Numbered from the stretch's first letter, positions 16,958-25,421 are shown. The stretch is 64,000 nucleotides of DNA from CALEMW01 sp035447065 (GCA_035447065.1 DAOTGJ010000017.1:1-64000); one strand, 5' to 3'. Program-made: numbers and translations. Notes: generated by a model from the letters alone, not told the origin.

Positions 16958-19021
16958 GTGCGCTCCATCCTGCTGACCGTGCTGCTCGCGGCCGGCCTGG
17001 CGGCCGTCGTGGCCGCCGCCGAGCCCCATCCCTTCTCCGTCCACGACATGCTGGCCATGGACCGCATCAGCGAGCCCCAGGTGTCGCCCGACGGCAAGAC
17101 CATCGCCTTCACCGTGCGCAGCACCGACCTGGAGGCCAACAAGGGCCGCACGGACCTCTGGCTCGTGGACAGCGACGGCACGGACGCCCGCCGCCTCACC
17201 GCCGACCCCGCCGGCGACTGGAACCCTCGCTGGTGCCTGAACGGCACGCTCTTCTTCCTCTCCACGCGGTCCGGGTCGTCCCAGATCTGGAACATCGATC
17301 CCCGCGGCGGCGAGGCGCGGCAGATCACGGACCTGCCCCTGGACGTGGGCAACCTGGAGCTCGCGCCCCAGCGCCACGCCTTCCTGTTCACCATGGACGT
17401 GTTCCCGGGCATGACGCCGGAGGAGACCGCGGCCCGCGACGCCGAGCTCGCCGCCGTGCCCACCACCGGCAAGATCTACGACGAGCTCATGTTCCGGCAC
17501 TGGGACCACTGGGAGGACGGCAAGCGCACCCACGTGTTCCTGCTGGACGGCACGGATCCGGACGCGAAGCCGGTGGACCTGGTGAAGGACCTGGACGCCG
17601 ACACCCCCACCCACCCCTGGGGCGGCAGCGAGGAGTTCGCCCTCTCGGCCGACGGCTCCACCCTGGTCTTCACCGCCAAGGTCCTGCCCGGCAGCGAGCC
17701 CGCCTGGAGCACCGACTACGACCTCTACGCCGTGCCCGCCGACGGCTCCGGCGGTTGGACCTGCCTCACCGAGTCCAACCAGGCCTGGGACACCGCGCCC
17801 CTCTTCTCCCCCGACGGCAGGACCCTGGCCTGGAAGGCCATGGCCCGCCCCGGCTTCGAGGCCGACCGCTTCGCGATCAAGCTCATGACCTGGCCCGCCG
17901 GCGAGGTGCGCACCCTGGACCTGACCTACGACGGCCTGGAGCTCAGCCCCCACCAGCTCCTCTGGTCGGCCGACGGCAAGACCCTCTACTGCAACGCCGA
18001 CTACCTGGGCCAGAACTCCATCTTCGGCCTCCGCGTGAAGGACGGCCGCGTGACGATGCTGGTGCGCGACGGCAGCAACGGCTCCCTGACCCTGGGCGGC
18101 CGCGGCCTGGTCTACACCAAGAACCACCTGCGCGCCCCCAACGAGATCCACACCGCCAAGGCCGACGGCGGCTCCGAGACCCGCCTCACCGCCCTGAACG
18201 ACGCCAAGACGGCCGCCACGCTCATGGGCGAGCCCGAGCAGTTCAGCTTCCAGGGCTGGAACGGCGAGACCGTCTACGCCTACCTGGTGAAGCCCTACGA
18301 CTGGTCGGAGGAGAAGGCGGCCGCGGGCAAGACCTGGCCCCTGACCTTCCTGGTCCACGGCGGCCCCCAGGGCAGCTTCGGCAACGACTTCCACTACCGC
18401 TGGAACCCCCAGGCCTACGTGGGCGCCGGGTTCGCCACGGTTGCGGTGGACTTCCACGGCTCCACCGGCTACGGCCAGGCGTTCACCGACGCCATCAGCG
18501 GCCACTGGGGCGACCGCCCCCTGGAGGACCTGGAGAAGGGCCTGGCCGCCGCCCTGCAGCGCTACCCCTGGCTGGACGCCGACCGCGTGGTGGCCGCCGG
18601 CGCCAGCTACGGCGGCTACATGATCAACTGGATGCACGGCCAGCCCTTCGGCAAGAAGTTCAAGGCCTTCGTCTGCCACGACGGCAACCTGGACGAGCAG
18701 ATGGCCTACTTCGACACCGAGGAGCTGTGGTTCCCGGAGTGGGAGCACGGCCTGCCCTGGGAGGACGCCCAGGCCTACGACAAGCACAACCCCGTGAACC
18801 ACGTCCAGAACTGGCACGTGCCCACCCTGGTGGTCCACGGCGGTCTGGACTACCGCGTGGTGGACACCCAGGGCCTGAGCACCTTCACGGCTCTGCGTCG
18901 TCGCGGAGTGCCCGCCAGACTTCTCTATTTTCCCGACGAGAACCACTGGGTCCTGAAGCCGCAGAACTCCATCCAGTGGCACGACGAGGTCATGGGATGG
19001 CTCACGCGGTGGACCGAGTAG
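16958..19021 (+). CDS. Secreted S9 family (prolyl-oligopeptidase-type) peptidase
   Basis: A 687-residue exported serine peptidase. A signal peptide (to about AVVAAA, residue 22) precedes a seven-bladed WD40-like beta-propeller with repeated SPDGKTIAF, SADGSTLVF and SPDGRTLAW blades. A C-terminal alpha/beta-hydrolase domain follows, with nucleophile GASYGG (Ser near 550), Asp in GGLDYRV (about 629) and His in DENHWV (about 662). It resembles the acylaminoacyl/dipeptidyl-peptidase subgroup acting on peptides in the periplasm. The start is GTG with GGAGG seven bases upstream. A strong terminator follows. Confidence 0.92.
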   Translation: MRSILLTVLLAAGLAAVVAAAEPHPFSVHDMLAMDRISEPQVSPDGKTIAFTVRSTDLEANKGRTDLWLVDSDGTDARRLTADPAGDWNPRWCLNGTLFFLSTRSGSSQIWNIDPRGGEARQITDLPLDVGNLELAPQRHAFLFTMDVFPGMTPEETAARDAELAAVPTTGKIYDELMFRHWDHWEDGKRTHVFLLDGTDPDAKPVDLVKDLDADTPTHPWGGSEEFALSADGSTLVFTAKVLPGSEPAWSTDYDLYAVPADGSGGWTCLTESNQAWDTAPLFSPDGRTLAWKAMARPGFEADRFAIKLMTWPAGEVRTLDLTYDGLELSPHQLLWSADGKTLYCNADYLGQNSIFGLRVKDGRVTMLVRDGSNGSLTLGGRGLVYTKNHLRAPNEIHTAKADGGSETRLTALNDAKTAATLMGEPEQFSFQGWNGETVYAYLVKPYDWSEEKAAAGKTWPLTFLVHGGPQGSFGNDFHYRWNPQAYVGAGFATVAVDFHGSTGYGQAFTDAISGHWGDRPLEDLEKGLAAALQRYPWLDADRVVAAGASYGGYMINWMHGQPFGKKFKAFVCHDGNLDEQMAYFDTEELWFPEWEHGLPWEDAQAYDKHNPVNHVQNWHVPTLVVHGGLDYRVVDTQGLSTFTALRRRGVPARLLYFPDENHWVLKPQNSIQWHDEVMGWLTRWTE

Positions 19022-19053
19022 CCCATCGTTCCCGCGGCTTCCCGATGCTTCCC

Positions 19054-19090
19054 GCGCGCCCCGGCCCCCACGGCCGGGGCGCGCTTCTTG
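19054..19090 (+). terminator. Intrinsic terminator of the S9 peptidase gene
   Basis: A perfect 13-bp stem (GCGCGCCCCGGCC at 19054-19066 with its complement at 19072-19084), a 5-base loop, then TTCTT. It lies 33 bases after the peptidase stop. Confidence 0.85.
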
Positions 19091-19194
19091 CTGCCCCTTG
19101 CGCACGGCATCGGATTCCGTGCCGCGGCGTGCATCCTGCCCGTGCGTCATGGTGACGACGGGACCCACCGACGCCGCGAATCGGGGAGGCGGAC

Positions 19195-19812
19195 ATGAAG
19201 AACGTGATGGCGACGGGGATGATCCTGCTGCTGGCCGGCGCGGTCCTGGCGGACACCTGCCCCAGCAGCTTCGGCCTGGAGAGCAACGGCGGCAAGGCCT
19301 GGCTCGGCGTGAACGCCGCCGGCTACGTGGCCGGCGAGGGCCAGAGCTTCGTCAGCGAGTGCGGCGGCAAGCTGGCCTCGGTGGCCTTCCAGGTGATCCT
19401 GGACGGCCAGACCTACAACGCGGCGCCGCCGCTGACCGCCAATTCGCTCCTGCTGTGCAGCATCCGCATTCCGGGCGTGATGACCATCGGCACCGTGACG
19501 CGGTCGGTGGGCTTCGCCCTGGGCACGGAGTGGGTGGAGTTCGACTTCTCCGGCCTGGCCCTGGATCTCCAGCCCGGCCTCACGTATCTGATCACCTGCG
19601 CGCCGGCCGGGAGCGGCCAGGGCCGCCTGGGCTACTGGCAGAACGAGGACGCCTACGCCGACGGCGTGCGCTACCTCAGCGCGGGCGGCGACAACGGCCC
19701 CTGGACCGCCATCGACGCCAGCTACGGCGATCTGGCCTTCCGCATCACCCTGGACATCCCCACCCCGGCGGAGGACATGACCTGGAGCACGGTGAAGCGG
19801 CTGTACCGCTGA
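19195..19812 (+). CDS. Small secreted protein ending in KRLYR
   Basis: A 205-residue protein with a signal peptide (MKNVMATGMILLLAGAVLAD) and no domain I recognise. The mature part is beta-rich, with cysteines near the N-terminus (DTCPSS, SECGG) and in VILDGQTYNAAPP, ALGTEWVEFDFSGLAL and LTYLITCAP segments. It resembles choice-of-anchor or jelly-roll carbohydrate-binding-like folds, but that is only an impression. It ends TWSTVKRLYR, the C-terminal motif shared with two other secreted proteins in the window. It stands alone, flanked by hairpins on both sides. The ATG has GGAGGCGG upstream. Confidence 0.8.
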   Translation: MKNVMATGMILLLAGAVLADTCPSSFGLESNGGKAWLGVNAAGYVAGEGQSFVSECGGKLASVAFQVILDGQTYNAAPPLTANSLLLCSIRIPGVMTIGTVTRSVGFALGTEWVEFDFSGLALDLQPGLTYLITCAPAGSGQGRLGYWQNEDAYADGVRYLSAGGDNGPWTAIDASYGDLAFRITLDIPTPAEDMTWSTVKRLYR

Positions 19813-19841
19813 GCCCCCGCCTTATGCGATCCGCCTCCCGC

Positions 19842-19868
19842 GGCGGTCCGTCCCTGCGACGGGCCGCC
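19842..19868. terminator. Hairpin between convergent genes
   Basis: An 11-bp stem with one G-T pair (GGCGGTCCGTC at 19842-19852 against GACGGGCCGCC at 19858-19868) lies between the KRLYR-protein stop and the stop of the minus-strand fragment. It could end transcripts from both sides, although no long T-run follows. Confidence 0.55.
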
Positions 19869-19878
19869 GCGCGCGCGT

Positions 19879-20234
19879 TCAGCGGTCGGCGTCGATGCCG
19901 GTGATGGACCAGTCCGGCGCCGCCGCGCTGCCGCCCACGGGGTAGACCGTCACGCCTCCGCTCAGATGATCGCCCGACCGCGTGAAGTTGCCGTACCACC
20001 AGAGCTCCACCACGTTGATGGAGCCGCTGCACCGCGTGCCCGACTGCACCGGCAGCTCCAGCCGGTTCTGCTCCGACGCGCCGAAGGTGGGCGTGAGGAA
20101 GATCTTCACGCGGACGTAGTCGTCGCCCAGGTCGTAGATGCGCACGGTGGCCGGCAGCCGCTCTCCCTGATCCGACCCGCCGAAGGACAGCACCGCGGTC
20201 CCCGTGTACGTGCCCACCCACTGGGAGCTGAGCT
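19879..20234 (-). CDS. C-terminal fragment of an unrecognised protein, truncated by a gap
   Basis: About 117 readable residues; the N-terminus lies in the adjacent scaffold gap. The piece is beta-rich (WVGTYTGTAVLSFGG, PATVRIYDLGDDYVRVKIFLTP, SGSINVVELWWYGNF, LSGGVTVYPVGG), which suggests a beta-sandwich or lipocalin-like exported domain. I assign no family. It ends ITGIDADR and therefore lacks both C-terminal sorting motifs seen in this window. Confidence 0.6.
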
Positions 20235-20334
20235 NNNNNNNNNNNNNNNNNNNNNNNNNNNNNNNNNNNNNNNNNNNNNNNNNNNNNNNNNNNNNNNNNN
20301 NNNNNNNNNNNNNNNNNNNNNNNNNNNNNNNNNN
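20235..20334. other. Scaffold gap (100 N)
   Basis: Exactly 100 N of unknown true size. It separates the start of a minus-strand gene from the start of a plus-strand SDR gene, so both 5' ends and a divergent promoter region are missing. Confidence 0.99.
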
Positions 20335-20679
20335 CACGACGTGTACCCCGGCGGCGCCGTGTACTGCGGCACCAAGTTCGCGGTGCACGCCCTGACCACG
20401 GGCATCCGCATCGACCTGAAGGGCACCCGCGTGCGCTGCACCACGGTGGACCCGGGCATGGTGGAGACGGAGTTCAGCCTGGTGCGCTTCCACGGCGACG
20501 CCCCGCGCGCCGACGCCGTCTACCGCAACTTCCCGCCCCTGCAGCCCGCCGACGTGGCCGACGCCGTGGTCTGGAGCGCCGCCCGCCCGGCCCACGTGAA
20601 CGTGGGCGAGATCATCCTCTGGCCCACGGACCAGAAGACCGTGACGCTGAGCCATCCCCGTGGGGTGGACCGGGGCTGA
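20335..20679 (+). CDS. Short-chain dehydrogenase/reductase, C-terminal part
   Basis: The last 114 residues of a classical SDR; the Rossmann N-terminus is lost in the gap. The catalytic YxxxK is present as VYCGTKFAVHALT, followed by the typical IRIDLKGTRVRCTTVDPGMVETEF and the C-terminal PADVADAVVWSAARPAHVNVGEI. The pattern is closest to the YdfG-type NADP-dependent 3-hydroxy-acid/serine dehydrogenase group, which often ends in such an E-I-x-x-W-P-T-D-Q segment. Substrate assignment is tentative. An AT-rich stretch follows the stop. Confidence 0.85.
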   Translation, partial: HDVYPGGAVYCGTKFAVHALTTGIRIDLKGTRVRCTTVDPGMVETEFSLVRFHGDAPRADAVYRNFPPLQPADVADAVVWSAARPAHVNVGEIILWPTDQKTVTLSHPRGVDRG

Positions 20680-20700
20680 ACATATTTTGTATATATATTG

Positions 20701-20728
20701 TTGCACAAAACTAGACTGTGTTTATCCT
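20701..20728 (+). promoter_or_regulatory. Possible promoter of the DUF378 gene
   Basis: An AT-rich island unusual for this genome (TATATATATTG) is followed by TTGCAC and, 16 bases later, TATCCT with an upstream TG. The match to sigma-70 is weak at -35, but the composition and position (46 bases before the start codon) fit. Confidence 0.35.
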
Positions 20729-20773
20729 CTGAGGGTGACGCGAGAGAAACGACACCTCTGAGAGGAGAGACTC

Positions 20774-20998
20774 ATGAAGACGATCGACATCATCGTGGCC
20801 GTCCTGCTGATCGTCGGCGGCCTGAACTGGGGCCTGGTGGGCCTCTTCGAGTTCGACCTGGTGGCCACCCTGTTCGGCGGCATGACCGCCCCGCTGGCCA
20901 AGGCCGTGTACGTGCTGGTGGGCCTGAGCGCCTTGTACCAGGGCCTGCAGTGGAAGGCCATCCAGCACCGCTGGGGCCTGGTTCCCACCGCCGCCTAG
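20774..20998 (+). CDS. DUF378 small membrane protein
   Basis: A 74-residue protein with two hydrophobic segments (IIVAVLLIVGGLNWGLVGLF and TAPLAKAVYVLVGLSALY). The GGLNWGLVGLFEFDLV motif is the hallmark of DUF378 (YuzA-like), a family of small inner-membrane proteins of unknown function. The ATG follows GAGAGGAGAGACTC. It appears monocistronic, with its own AT-rich upstream region and a strong terminator. Confidence 0.9.
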   Translation: MKTIDIIVAVLLIVGGLNWGLVGLFEFDLVATLFGGMTAPLAKAVYVLVGLSALYQGLQWKAIQHRWGLVPTAA

Positions 20999-21022
20999 CC
21001 TGGAACGGCAGCCCTGAACGCG

Positions 21023-21052
21023 AAAGGCCGTCCGGATCCCCGGACGGCCTTT
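21023..21052. terminator. Bidirectional intrinsic terminator
   Basis: A perfect 13-bp stem (AAAGGCCGTCCGG and its complement) with the 4-base loop ATCC lies between the convergent DUF378 and glutathione peroxidase genes. It carries a T-run on one side and an A-run on the other, so it can work in both directions. Confidence 0.9.
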
Positions 21053-21074
21053 CCGTGATCAGCCGAGGTGTCGC

Positions 21075-21665
21075 TCAGCCCTTCAGCGCCGCCTGGATCG
21101 CCTTGCGCAGATCCTCGTCCTCGGGCGTGGTCTTGGGCGAGAAGCGCGCGATGACCTTGCCGTCGCGCCCCACCAGATACTTGGTGAAGTTCCAGGTGGG
21201 CTCCTCCAGCCCGCCGGCCAGCAGGAAATCGTAGATGGGGCTGCGGTCGTCCCCCTTCACGTCCAGCTTGGCGAACATGGGGAACGTGACCCCGTAGGTC
21301 AGGCTGCAGAACTCGCGGATCTGCTCCGCCGATCCCGGCTCCTGCCCCATGAACTGGTTGCACGGGAACCCCAGCACCGCGAAGCCCTGGTCCTTCAGCT
21401 CCGCATGCAGCTTCTCCAGCCCCTCGTACTGCGGCGTCAGCCCGCACTTGCTGGCCGTGTTCACCACCAGCACCACGTCGCCCTTCCACTCCCCGAGCGA
21501 AACGGGCTCCCCCTCCAGCGTGGCCGTCTCCAGGTCCCACAGGACCCCGTCCGTCGCCTGCGTCGGCGTCTGCATCTCCCCGGCCATGGCCCCCCTCACC
21601 TTCCAGGCGGCCAGTCCGCCACCCATCACCAACATTCCCAGCATCACAATCAATACCGTTTTCAT
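21075..21665 (-). CDS. Membrane-anchored or exported glutathione/thioredoxin peroxidase
   Basis: A 196-residue glutathione-peroxidase family protein with an N-terminal hydrophobic segment (VLIVMLGMLVMGGGLAAW) that anchors or exports it. Catalytic features are the cysteine in NTASKCGLTPQY (about residue 72), FPCNQFMGQEPG with the conserved Gln (about 107-113), and the Trp/Asn pair in EPTWNFTKYL (about 158). It is the Cys form rather than a selenoprotein and probably reduces hydroperoxides with thioredoxin-like donors in the periplasm. The ATG is decided by a near-perfect GGAGGTGA site. The gene ends at a bidirectional terminator; upstream lie short repeats and a gap. Confidence 0.92.
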   Translation of the reverse strand: MKTVLIVMLGMLVMGGGLAAWKVRGAMAGEMQTPTQATDGVLWDLETATLEGEPVSLGEWKGDVVLVVNTASKCGLTPQYEGLEKLHAELKDQGFAVLGFPCNQFMGQEPGSAEQIREFCSLTYGVTFPMFAKLDVKGDDRSPIYDFLLAGGLEEPTWNFTKYLVGRDGKVIARFSPKTTPEDEDLRKAIQAALKG

Positions 21666-21715
21666 CTCATCACCTCCGCCCCTCAACCTACTCCCACCCC
21701 ACCAACCCGCAACGC

Positions 21716-21771
21716 CGCAATCCGACCGCAGCAAGCGAGCCCCCCTCCCGCAATGCGAGCGCAGCGAGCGA
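21716..21771. repeat. Two imperfect direct repeats at a contig end
   Basis: The pattern CGCAAT-x-CGA-x-CGCAGC-x-AGCGA occurs at 21716-21738 and 21749-21771, differing at three positions. The second copy runs straight into the scaffold gap. The core GCGAGCGCAGCGAGCG is nearly self-complementary, so this is probably a dispersed palindromic repeat that broke the assembly. Confidence 0.6.
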
Positions 21772-21871
21772 NNNNNNNNNNNNNNNNNNNNNNNNNNNNN
21801 NNNNNNNNNNNNNNNNNNNNNNNNNNNNNNNNNNNNNNNNNNNNNNNNNNNNNNNNNNNNNNNNNNNNNNN
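21772..21871. other. Scaffold gap (100 N)
   Basis: Exactly 100 N between two repeat-rich non-coding ends. No coding sequence runs into it from either side, so any gene it might hide is unknown. Confidence 0.99.
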
Positions 21872-22013
21872 GGGCGGAGTGTCCCGTCGGGTGTGGCGGG
21901 GTCTCGTGAAGGGGCAGGGGACACGGAGGTCCCCTGCCCCGGAACGCGAAGGGGCGGATCCACACGATGTGGATCCGCCCCGCCCCCGCCACACCCGACG
22001 GGACACTCCGCCC
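21872..22013. repeat. Y-shaped nested palindrome of 142 bp
   Basis: Perfect 30-bp outer arms (21872-21901 and 21984-22013) enclose two perfect hairpins: a 12-bp stem GGGGCAGGGGAC at 21911-21922 with 21929-21940, and a 13-bp stem GGGGCGGATCCAC at 21951-21963 with 21969-21981. The transcript would fold as a three-way junction on either strand. It starts at the gap and ends six bases from the greA stop, so it could also serve as the 3' end of greA mRNA. Confidence 0.85.
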
Positions 22014-22018
22014 AACGT

Positions 22019-24214
22019 CTAAAGCGCCGACTCAACCCCCAGAATCTCCCACCGCCTCTTGTGCCCCTCTTCCCCGAACTCCACCTGATCCCCCACCACC
22101 TGGCCCATGAAGGCCATGGCCAGCGGAGCCTGGTAGGACAGGATCCCCTTGGCCGGGTTGGAGTCCCAGGCGCCCAGGAAGGTGAGGGTCTCCTCCTTGC
22201 CCGTCATCAGATCGCGCAGGCGCACGCGGGTGCCCACGTTCACGAAGTCGGTGGAGGCCATCTCCTTGGTGATCACCTTGGCCTTGGCCAGCTCGTTCTC
22301 GATGCGGGTGGCGTTGCTGGTGACCTGGTCGCGCTTCTCCAGCGCGGCGGTGTACTCGGAATTCTCGCTGAGGTCGCCGTGGCTGGCGGCCTCGCCGATC
22401 TGCTTGGCCACGGCCGGCAGCTCCTCGGTGACCAGATGCTCCAGCTCCGCGCGGCGCAGCTGCAGGCCGCGCTCCGTGGAGTAGTGGGCGTCCTCCTGCC
22501 AGGGCTTGGCGGCCTCCACGAACACCTCGGGATGGCGGTTGCGGATCATGGCCGCCACGGTGGCCTTGAGGCTGGCGCGCAGGCCGCCGTTGGACTCCAG
22601 GCTCTCCTTCAGCCGACGCGAGCCCGCCATGTCCAGGGCGTCCACGTACTCCTGGATGGGCTTGCAGTCGTAGAGGGCCAGGGTGTCCAGGGTCTGGTCC
22701 AGGATGCGTCGCAGGCGCTTGTCGTCCGATACGGCGGACATGCGGCCGGTGGCGTCCGCGAGTTGGAGCATGGCCTCGAAGCAGGCCGCCGTGGACACTC
22801 CGGGCAGATCCCGCAGCACCACGGCCTGCTTGGTGTCCGCGTGGCGGGCGCGCCACAGCCAGCCCAGCACGTCGGGCGAGGCGGTGGGGTGGTCCAGGAC
22901 CTGATGCAGGGCCCGGGTCAGCTCCGCCACGTGGTCCGCCGCCAGGAGCTCGCGCACCAGCATCTCGCTCATGAGACGGCCGCAGCGGGGCAGCACGCGG
23001 GACCAGAAATCGGCCCAGGCGTCGGGCCGGACCTCGCGCACGAAGTGCAGCACCGCCGACAGGAGCTGGTCGCCCAGGTGGTTGGGGAGCTGGGCGGGGT
23101 CCTGGATGCGGTCCACCACCGAGGCGGCGGCCTGGGGGTTGAGCTTGGCCACGGGCACGTCGCGCCGGGCCACGCGTGCGTGGACGGCGAGGCAGGCCAG
23201 GGTCATGGACGGGTCCGTCGTCAGCAGGGGAGCCGCCAGCTTGGCCGCGGTGTTGCCCAGGTCCGCCAGGAGGGCCGGATCCGCGGTGCGGTCCTTGCGC
23301 GTCTCATCCAGGTAGTCCAGCACGAAGCGCAGCTTGTCTCCCACCTCCTTCAGCGTCGCGAACTGCTCGCGCAGGCGCTGCTCGTAGGTGCGCTCGCGGC
23401 GCAGCATGCGGAAGGTGGGCTGGGAGGCGCCGCTCAGCTCCAGCTTGCTGGACGCCTTGAGCACCGGACGCGCGGTCTTCCACCACTTGGCCCAGGCGTC
23501 CTCGCCCAGGAGCGCGGCGTGATGCTTGCGGAGGTCCTTGTACGAGCACATGCGGTCGCGGGTGGCGCGCACGGCGCTGAGCACGAAGGCTTCGGGATCC
23601 TGGTCCGCCATGGCCTTCAGCTCCTCCTGCTTGTAGAGGAGCATGGAGGGGAAGTGGTCCTCCGGCAGGATGATCACGGCGTCCACGGCGGCACGGTCCA
23701 GGGTGGCGCTGCGGCCGCCGAAGGTGACATCCAGGCGGGCCCGGCCGCCGTCCACGGTCAGGACCATGCCCGGCTCCAGGTGCCCGCGATCCGTGAAGAA
23801 GCGGCCCGGGGTGAGCTGGAGGAAGCGGTCCAGGGTGGGCACCGCCTTGTCCAGGGCCTCGCCGTCGGCGAGCAGCCGGCCCGTGAGCTCCGACACCTGC
23901 TCGTTGTCCTTGTGCACCGTGTTGTAGAGGGTCCGCAGCTCCTTGCGCACCATCTCCGAGCGGGGCATGACCACGGCGGCATCCCGGCAGGCGTCCAGGC
24001 GGGCGCGCTTGCCGCCCTCCTCCTCGTGCAGCGAGAGGAGGGAGGAGAGCAGCTTGTCGGCGTGCTCGTCGGCGCCCAGGCGGCGGACCTGCGCCACGAT
24101 GCGCAGGAGCTCGTCGCGGTCCGTGTCGTCGTCGGCCAGGGCCTCGGGCCAGATCTGGGCGAGATCGTCGAAATGGCCGGAGTTCGCCAGCTTCTTGAGT
24201 TTGAGCAGATTCAT
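22019..24214 (-). CDS. greA: Long GreA-type transcription elongation factor
   Basis: A 731-residue protein, far longer than the usual 158-residue GreA. The last 160 residues are a complete GreA: an N-terminal coiled coil with the acidic tip GDLSENSEYTAA and the C-terminal FKBP-like domain (KEETLTFLGAWDSNPAKGILSYQAPLAMAFMG). It would rescue backtracked RNA polymerase by stimulating transcript cleavage. About 570 residues of mostly helical, HEAT/TPR-like sequence precede it. Similar long GreA proteins are known in Chlamydiae and other phyla, so the extension is family-known though its role is not. The start ATG (MNLLKLKKLANSGHF) has AGAGG upstream. Confidence 0.88.
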   Translation of the reverse strand: MNLLKLKKLANSGHFDDLAQIWPEALADDDTDRDELLRIVAQVRRLGADEHADKLLSSLLSLHEEEGGKRARLDACRDAAVVMPRSEMVRKELRTLYNTVHKDNEQVSELTGRLLADGEALDKAVPTLDRFLQLTPGRFFTDRGHLEPGMVLTVDGGRARLDVTFGGRSATLDRAAVDAVIILPEDHFPSMLLYKQEELKAMADQDPEAFVLSAVRATRDRMCSYKDLRKHHAALLGEDAWAKWWKTARPVLKASSKLELSGASQPTFRMLRRERTYEQRLREQFATLKEVGDKLRFVLDYLDETRKDRTADPALLADLGNTAAKLAAPLLTTDPSMTLACLAVHARVARRDVPVAKLNPQAAASVVDRIQDPAQLPNHLGDQLLSAVLHFVREVRPDAWADFWSRVLPRCGRLMSEMLVRELLAADHVAELTRALHQVLDHPTASPDVLGWLWRARHADTKQAVVLRDLPGVSTAACFEAMLQLADATGRMSAVSDDKRLRRILDQTLDTLALYDCKPIQEYVDALDMAGSRRLKESLESNGGLRASLKATVAAMIRNRHPEVFVEAAKPWQEDAHYSTERGLQLRRAELEHLVTEELPAVAKQIGEAASHGDLSENSEYTAALEKRDQVTSNATRIENELAKAKVITKEMASTDFVNVGTRVRLRDLMTGKEETLTFLGAWDSNPAKGILSYQAPLAMAFMGQVVGDQVEFGEEGHKRRWEILGVESAL

Positions 24215-24306
24215 GACGGCCTCTTGGGGGGGATGCGGGCTAGGTTCGGCCCCACAAGATAGCAGATTCCACGGCCGAACCAAGCTCCGCGACGCGGAAA
24301 TCGGCA

Positions 24307-24341
24307 CGAAAAGGCCCCCGCCCTGCGAAAGGGCGGGGGCC
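24307..24341 (-). terminator. Intrinsic terminator of the FN3/FlgD-like gene
   Basis: A perfect 12-bp stem (GGCCCCCGCCCT at 24313-24324 with 24330-24341) is followed on the minus strand by TTTT. It lies 26 bases after the stop of the minus-strand gene above it and before the greA start. Confidence 0.85.
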
Positions 24342-24366
24342 GGAGGCGCGGTGCGGCGCGGGTCCG

Positions 24367-24996
24367 CTACTTGACCATGGTCATCTTCCAGACCGACGTC
24401 TCGCTGGAGGTCAGCAGCCGCACGAAGTACTGGCCGGAGGCCTGCTCCTGACCCAGATCGTCGCGGCCGTTCCAGACCACCTCGTGCCAGCCGGGGGTGG
24501 CGTTCACGGGCAGGCGGCGCACGCAGACGCCGCGCATGTCGTAGATCTCGAGGCGGGCGCCTGCGGCGGCGCTGGCCGTGACGGGGATGCCGTAGCGGAT
24601 GGTGGTCTCCGGGTTGAACGGGTTGGGATAGTTGGGACGCAGGGCGGGCGCCGACGGAGGCGCGCCCTCGCTCTGCTGGCCCTCCAGGATCTCCACCGGA
24701 TCCGAAGTCTCGCTGACCACGCCCTCCAGCCCGTACTCCGACACGCCGCTGACGCGGAACAGGTACGTGGAGCCGGCCTCGCAGGGGATGACGACGGCGG
24801 TCTGCTCCGACTCGACGACCTTGCGGAAGTCGGCCCCGTCGATGGACCAGTAGACCACGTAGTGATCCACCGGCGCGCCGTCGGCGGGCGCCGCCCAGGA
24901 CAGGGTGACGTCCACGGTCTGAGCGCCGGCCCAGGAGGCCAGCAGCAGCGCCGCGACGGCGGTCAGGATGGGTCGTGCCAGTCGGCCGAAGGTCAA
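24367..24996 (-). CDS. Secreted FN3 protein with FlgD-like/T9SS-type C-terminus
   Basis: A 209-residue exported protein. I choose a TTG start because GGGAG precedes it by eight bases and it places a normal signal peptide (ARPILTAVAALLLASWAGAQ) at the N-terminus; an upstream in-frame ATG would add about 77 residues that do not look coding. A fibronectin type III-like domain follows (DVTLSWAAPADGAPVDHYVVYWS ... YLFRVSGVSEYGLEG), then the sorting-type module LRPNYPNPFNPETTIRYGIP ... LEIYDMRGVCVRRLP ... SGQYFVRLL. It probably binds or displays at the cell surface. It has its own terminator. Confidence 0.75.
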   Translation of the reverse strand: MTFGRLARPILTAVAALLLASWAGAQTVDVTLSWAAPADGAPVDHYVVYWSIDGADFRKVVESEQTAVVIPCEAGSTYLFRVSGVSEYGLEGVVSETSDPVEILEGQQSEGAPPSAPALRPNYPNPFNPETTIRYGIPVTASAAAGARLEIYDMRGVCVRRLPVNATPGWHEVVWNGRDDLGQEQASGQYFVRLLTSSETSVWKMTMVK

Positions 24997-25421
24997 TTCG
25001 GCAACTCCCGGGTCAGGGGACGCGGATGCAGGGCATCCGGTTGCAGCGTCTCGATGGCTCTGGAGCAACTCCGATGCCAGGCTGGAGCGCCTGCCGACTT
25101 CCCGTGGAACTCCATTCAGGGCAGTCGGTTGTGCCGCTTCGGGAACCGTCTCGTTTTCAGTTGGGATCCGAGGGCGTTTCGGATCGCCGACCCGGTGCCG
25201 ACGGCGGCGACATTCCTTTCGTCGCAATCATGGGATCGGAACCCACCCTGTCAATAGCAGGAATGTAAGATCGGGGCAACCCCGCAAATACCATGGAGTT
25301 TCCGGTGATTCCCCGTGCTTCCCGGCGATGGAGGCCGGGGTCCCGCAGGGTGGATGCGCCGGAACGGCGGCGAAGGGACCGGCGGAGGCGCGAATGCAGG
25401 GGTTGCAGCCTGCAATCGCCG
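24997..25421. other. Intergenic region, 425 bp, no gene seen
   Basis: No convincing coding frame on either strand. It contains a good -35 with a fair -10 on the minus strand (see next entry), a predicted leader of about 220 bases before the FN3 gene, and near 25396-25415 a short inverted repeat TGCAGG/CCTGCA. I recognise no riboswitch. Confidence 0.6.
25227..25254 (-). promoter_or_regulatory. Sigma-70-like promoter for the FN3/FlgD gene
   Basis: On the minus strand TTGACA (perfect -35) is followed after 16 bases by CATGAT (4 of 6 at -10). The predicted start of transcription near 25220 gives a leader of about 220 bases before the TTG start codon. Confidence 0.5.

Noticed and set aside
21683..22035. 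Several frames across the gap near 21.8 kb
   Set aside because: They arise from the palindromic repeat and N codons on both strands; none resembles a protein.
24367..25227. Longer form of the FN3/FlgD protein from an upstream ATG
   Set aside because: The extra 77 residues are Arg/Pro-rich without homology, would bury the signal peptide, and their start lies before the predicted transcription start.
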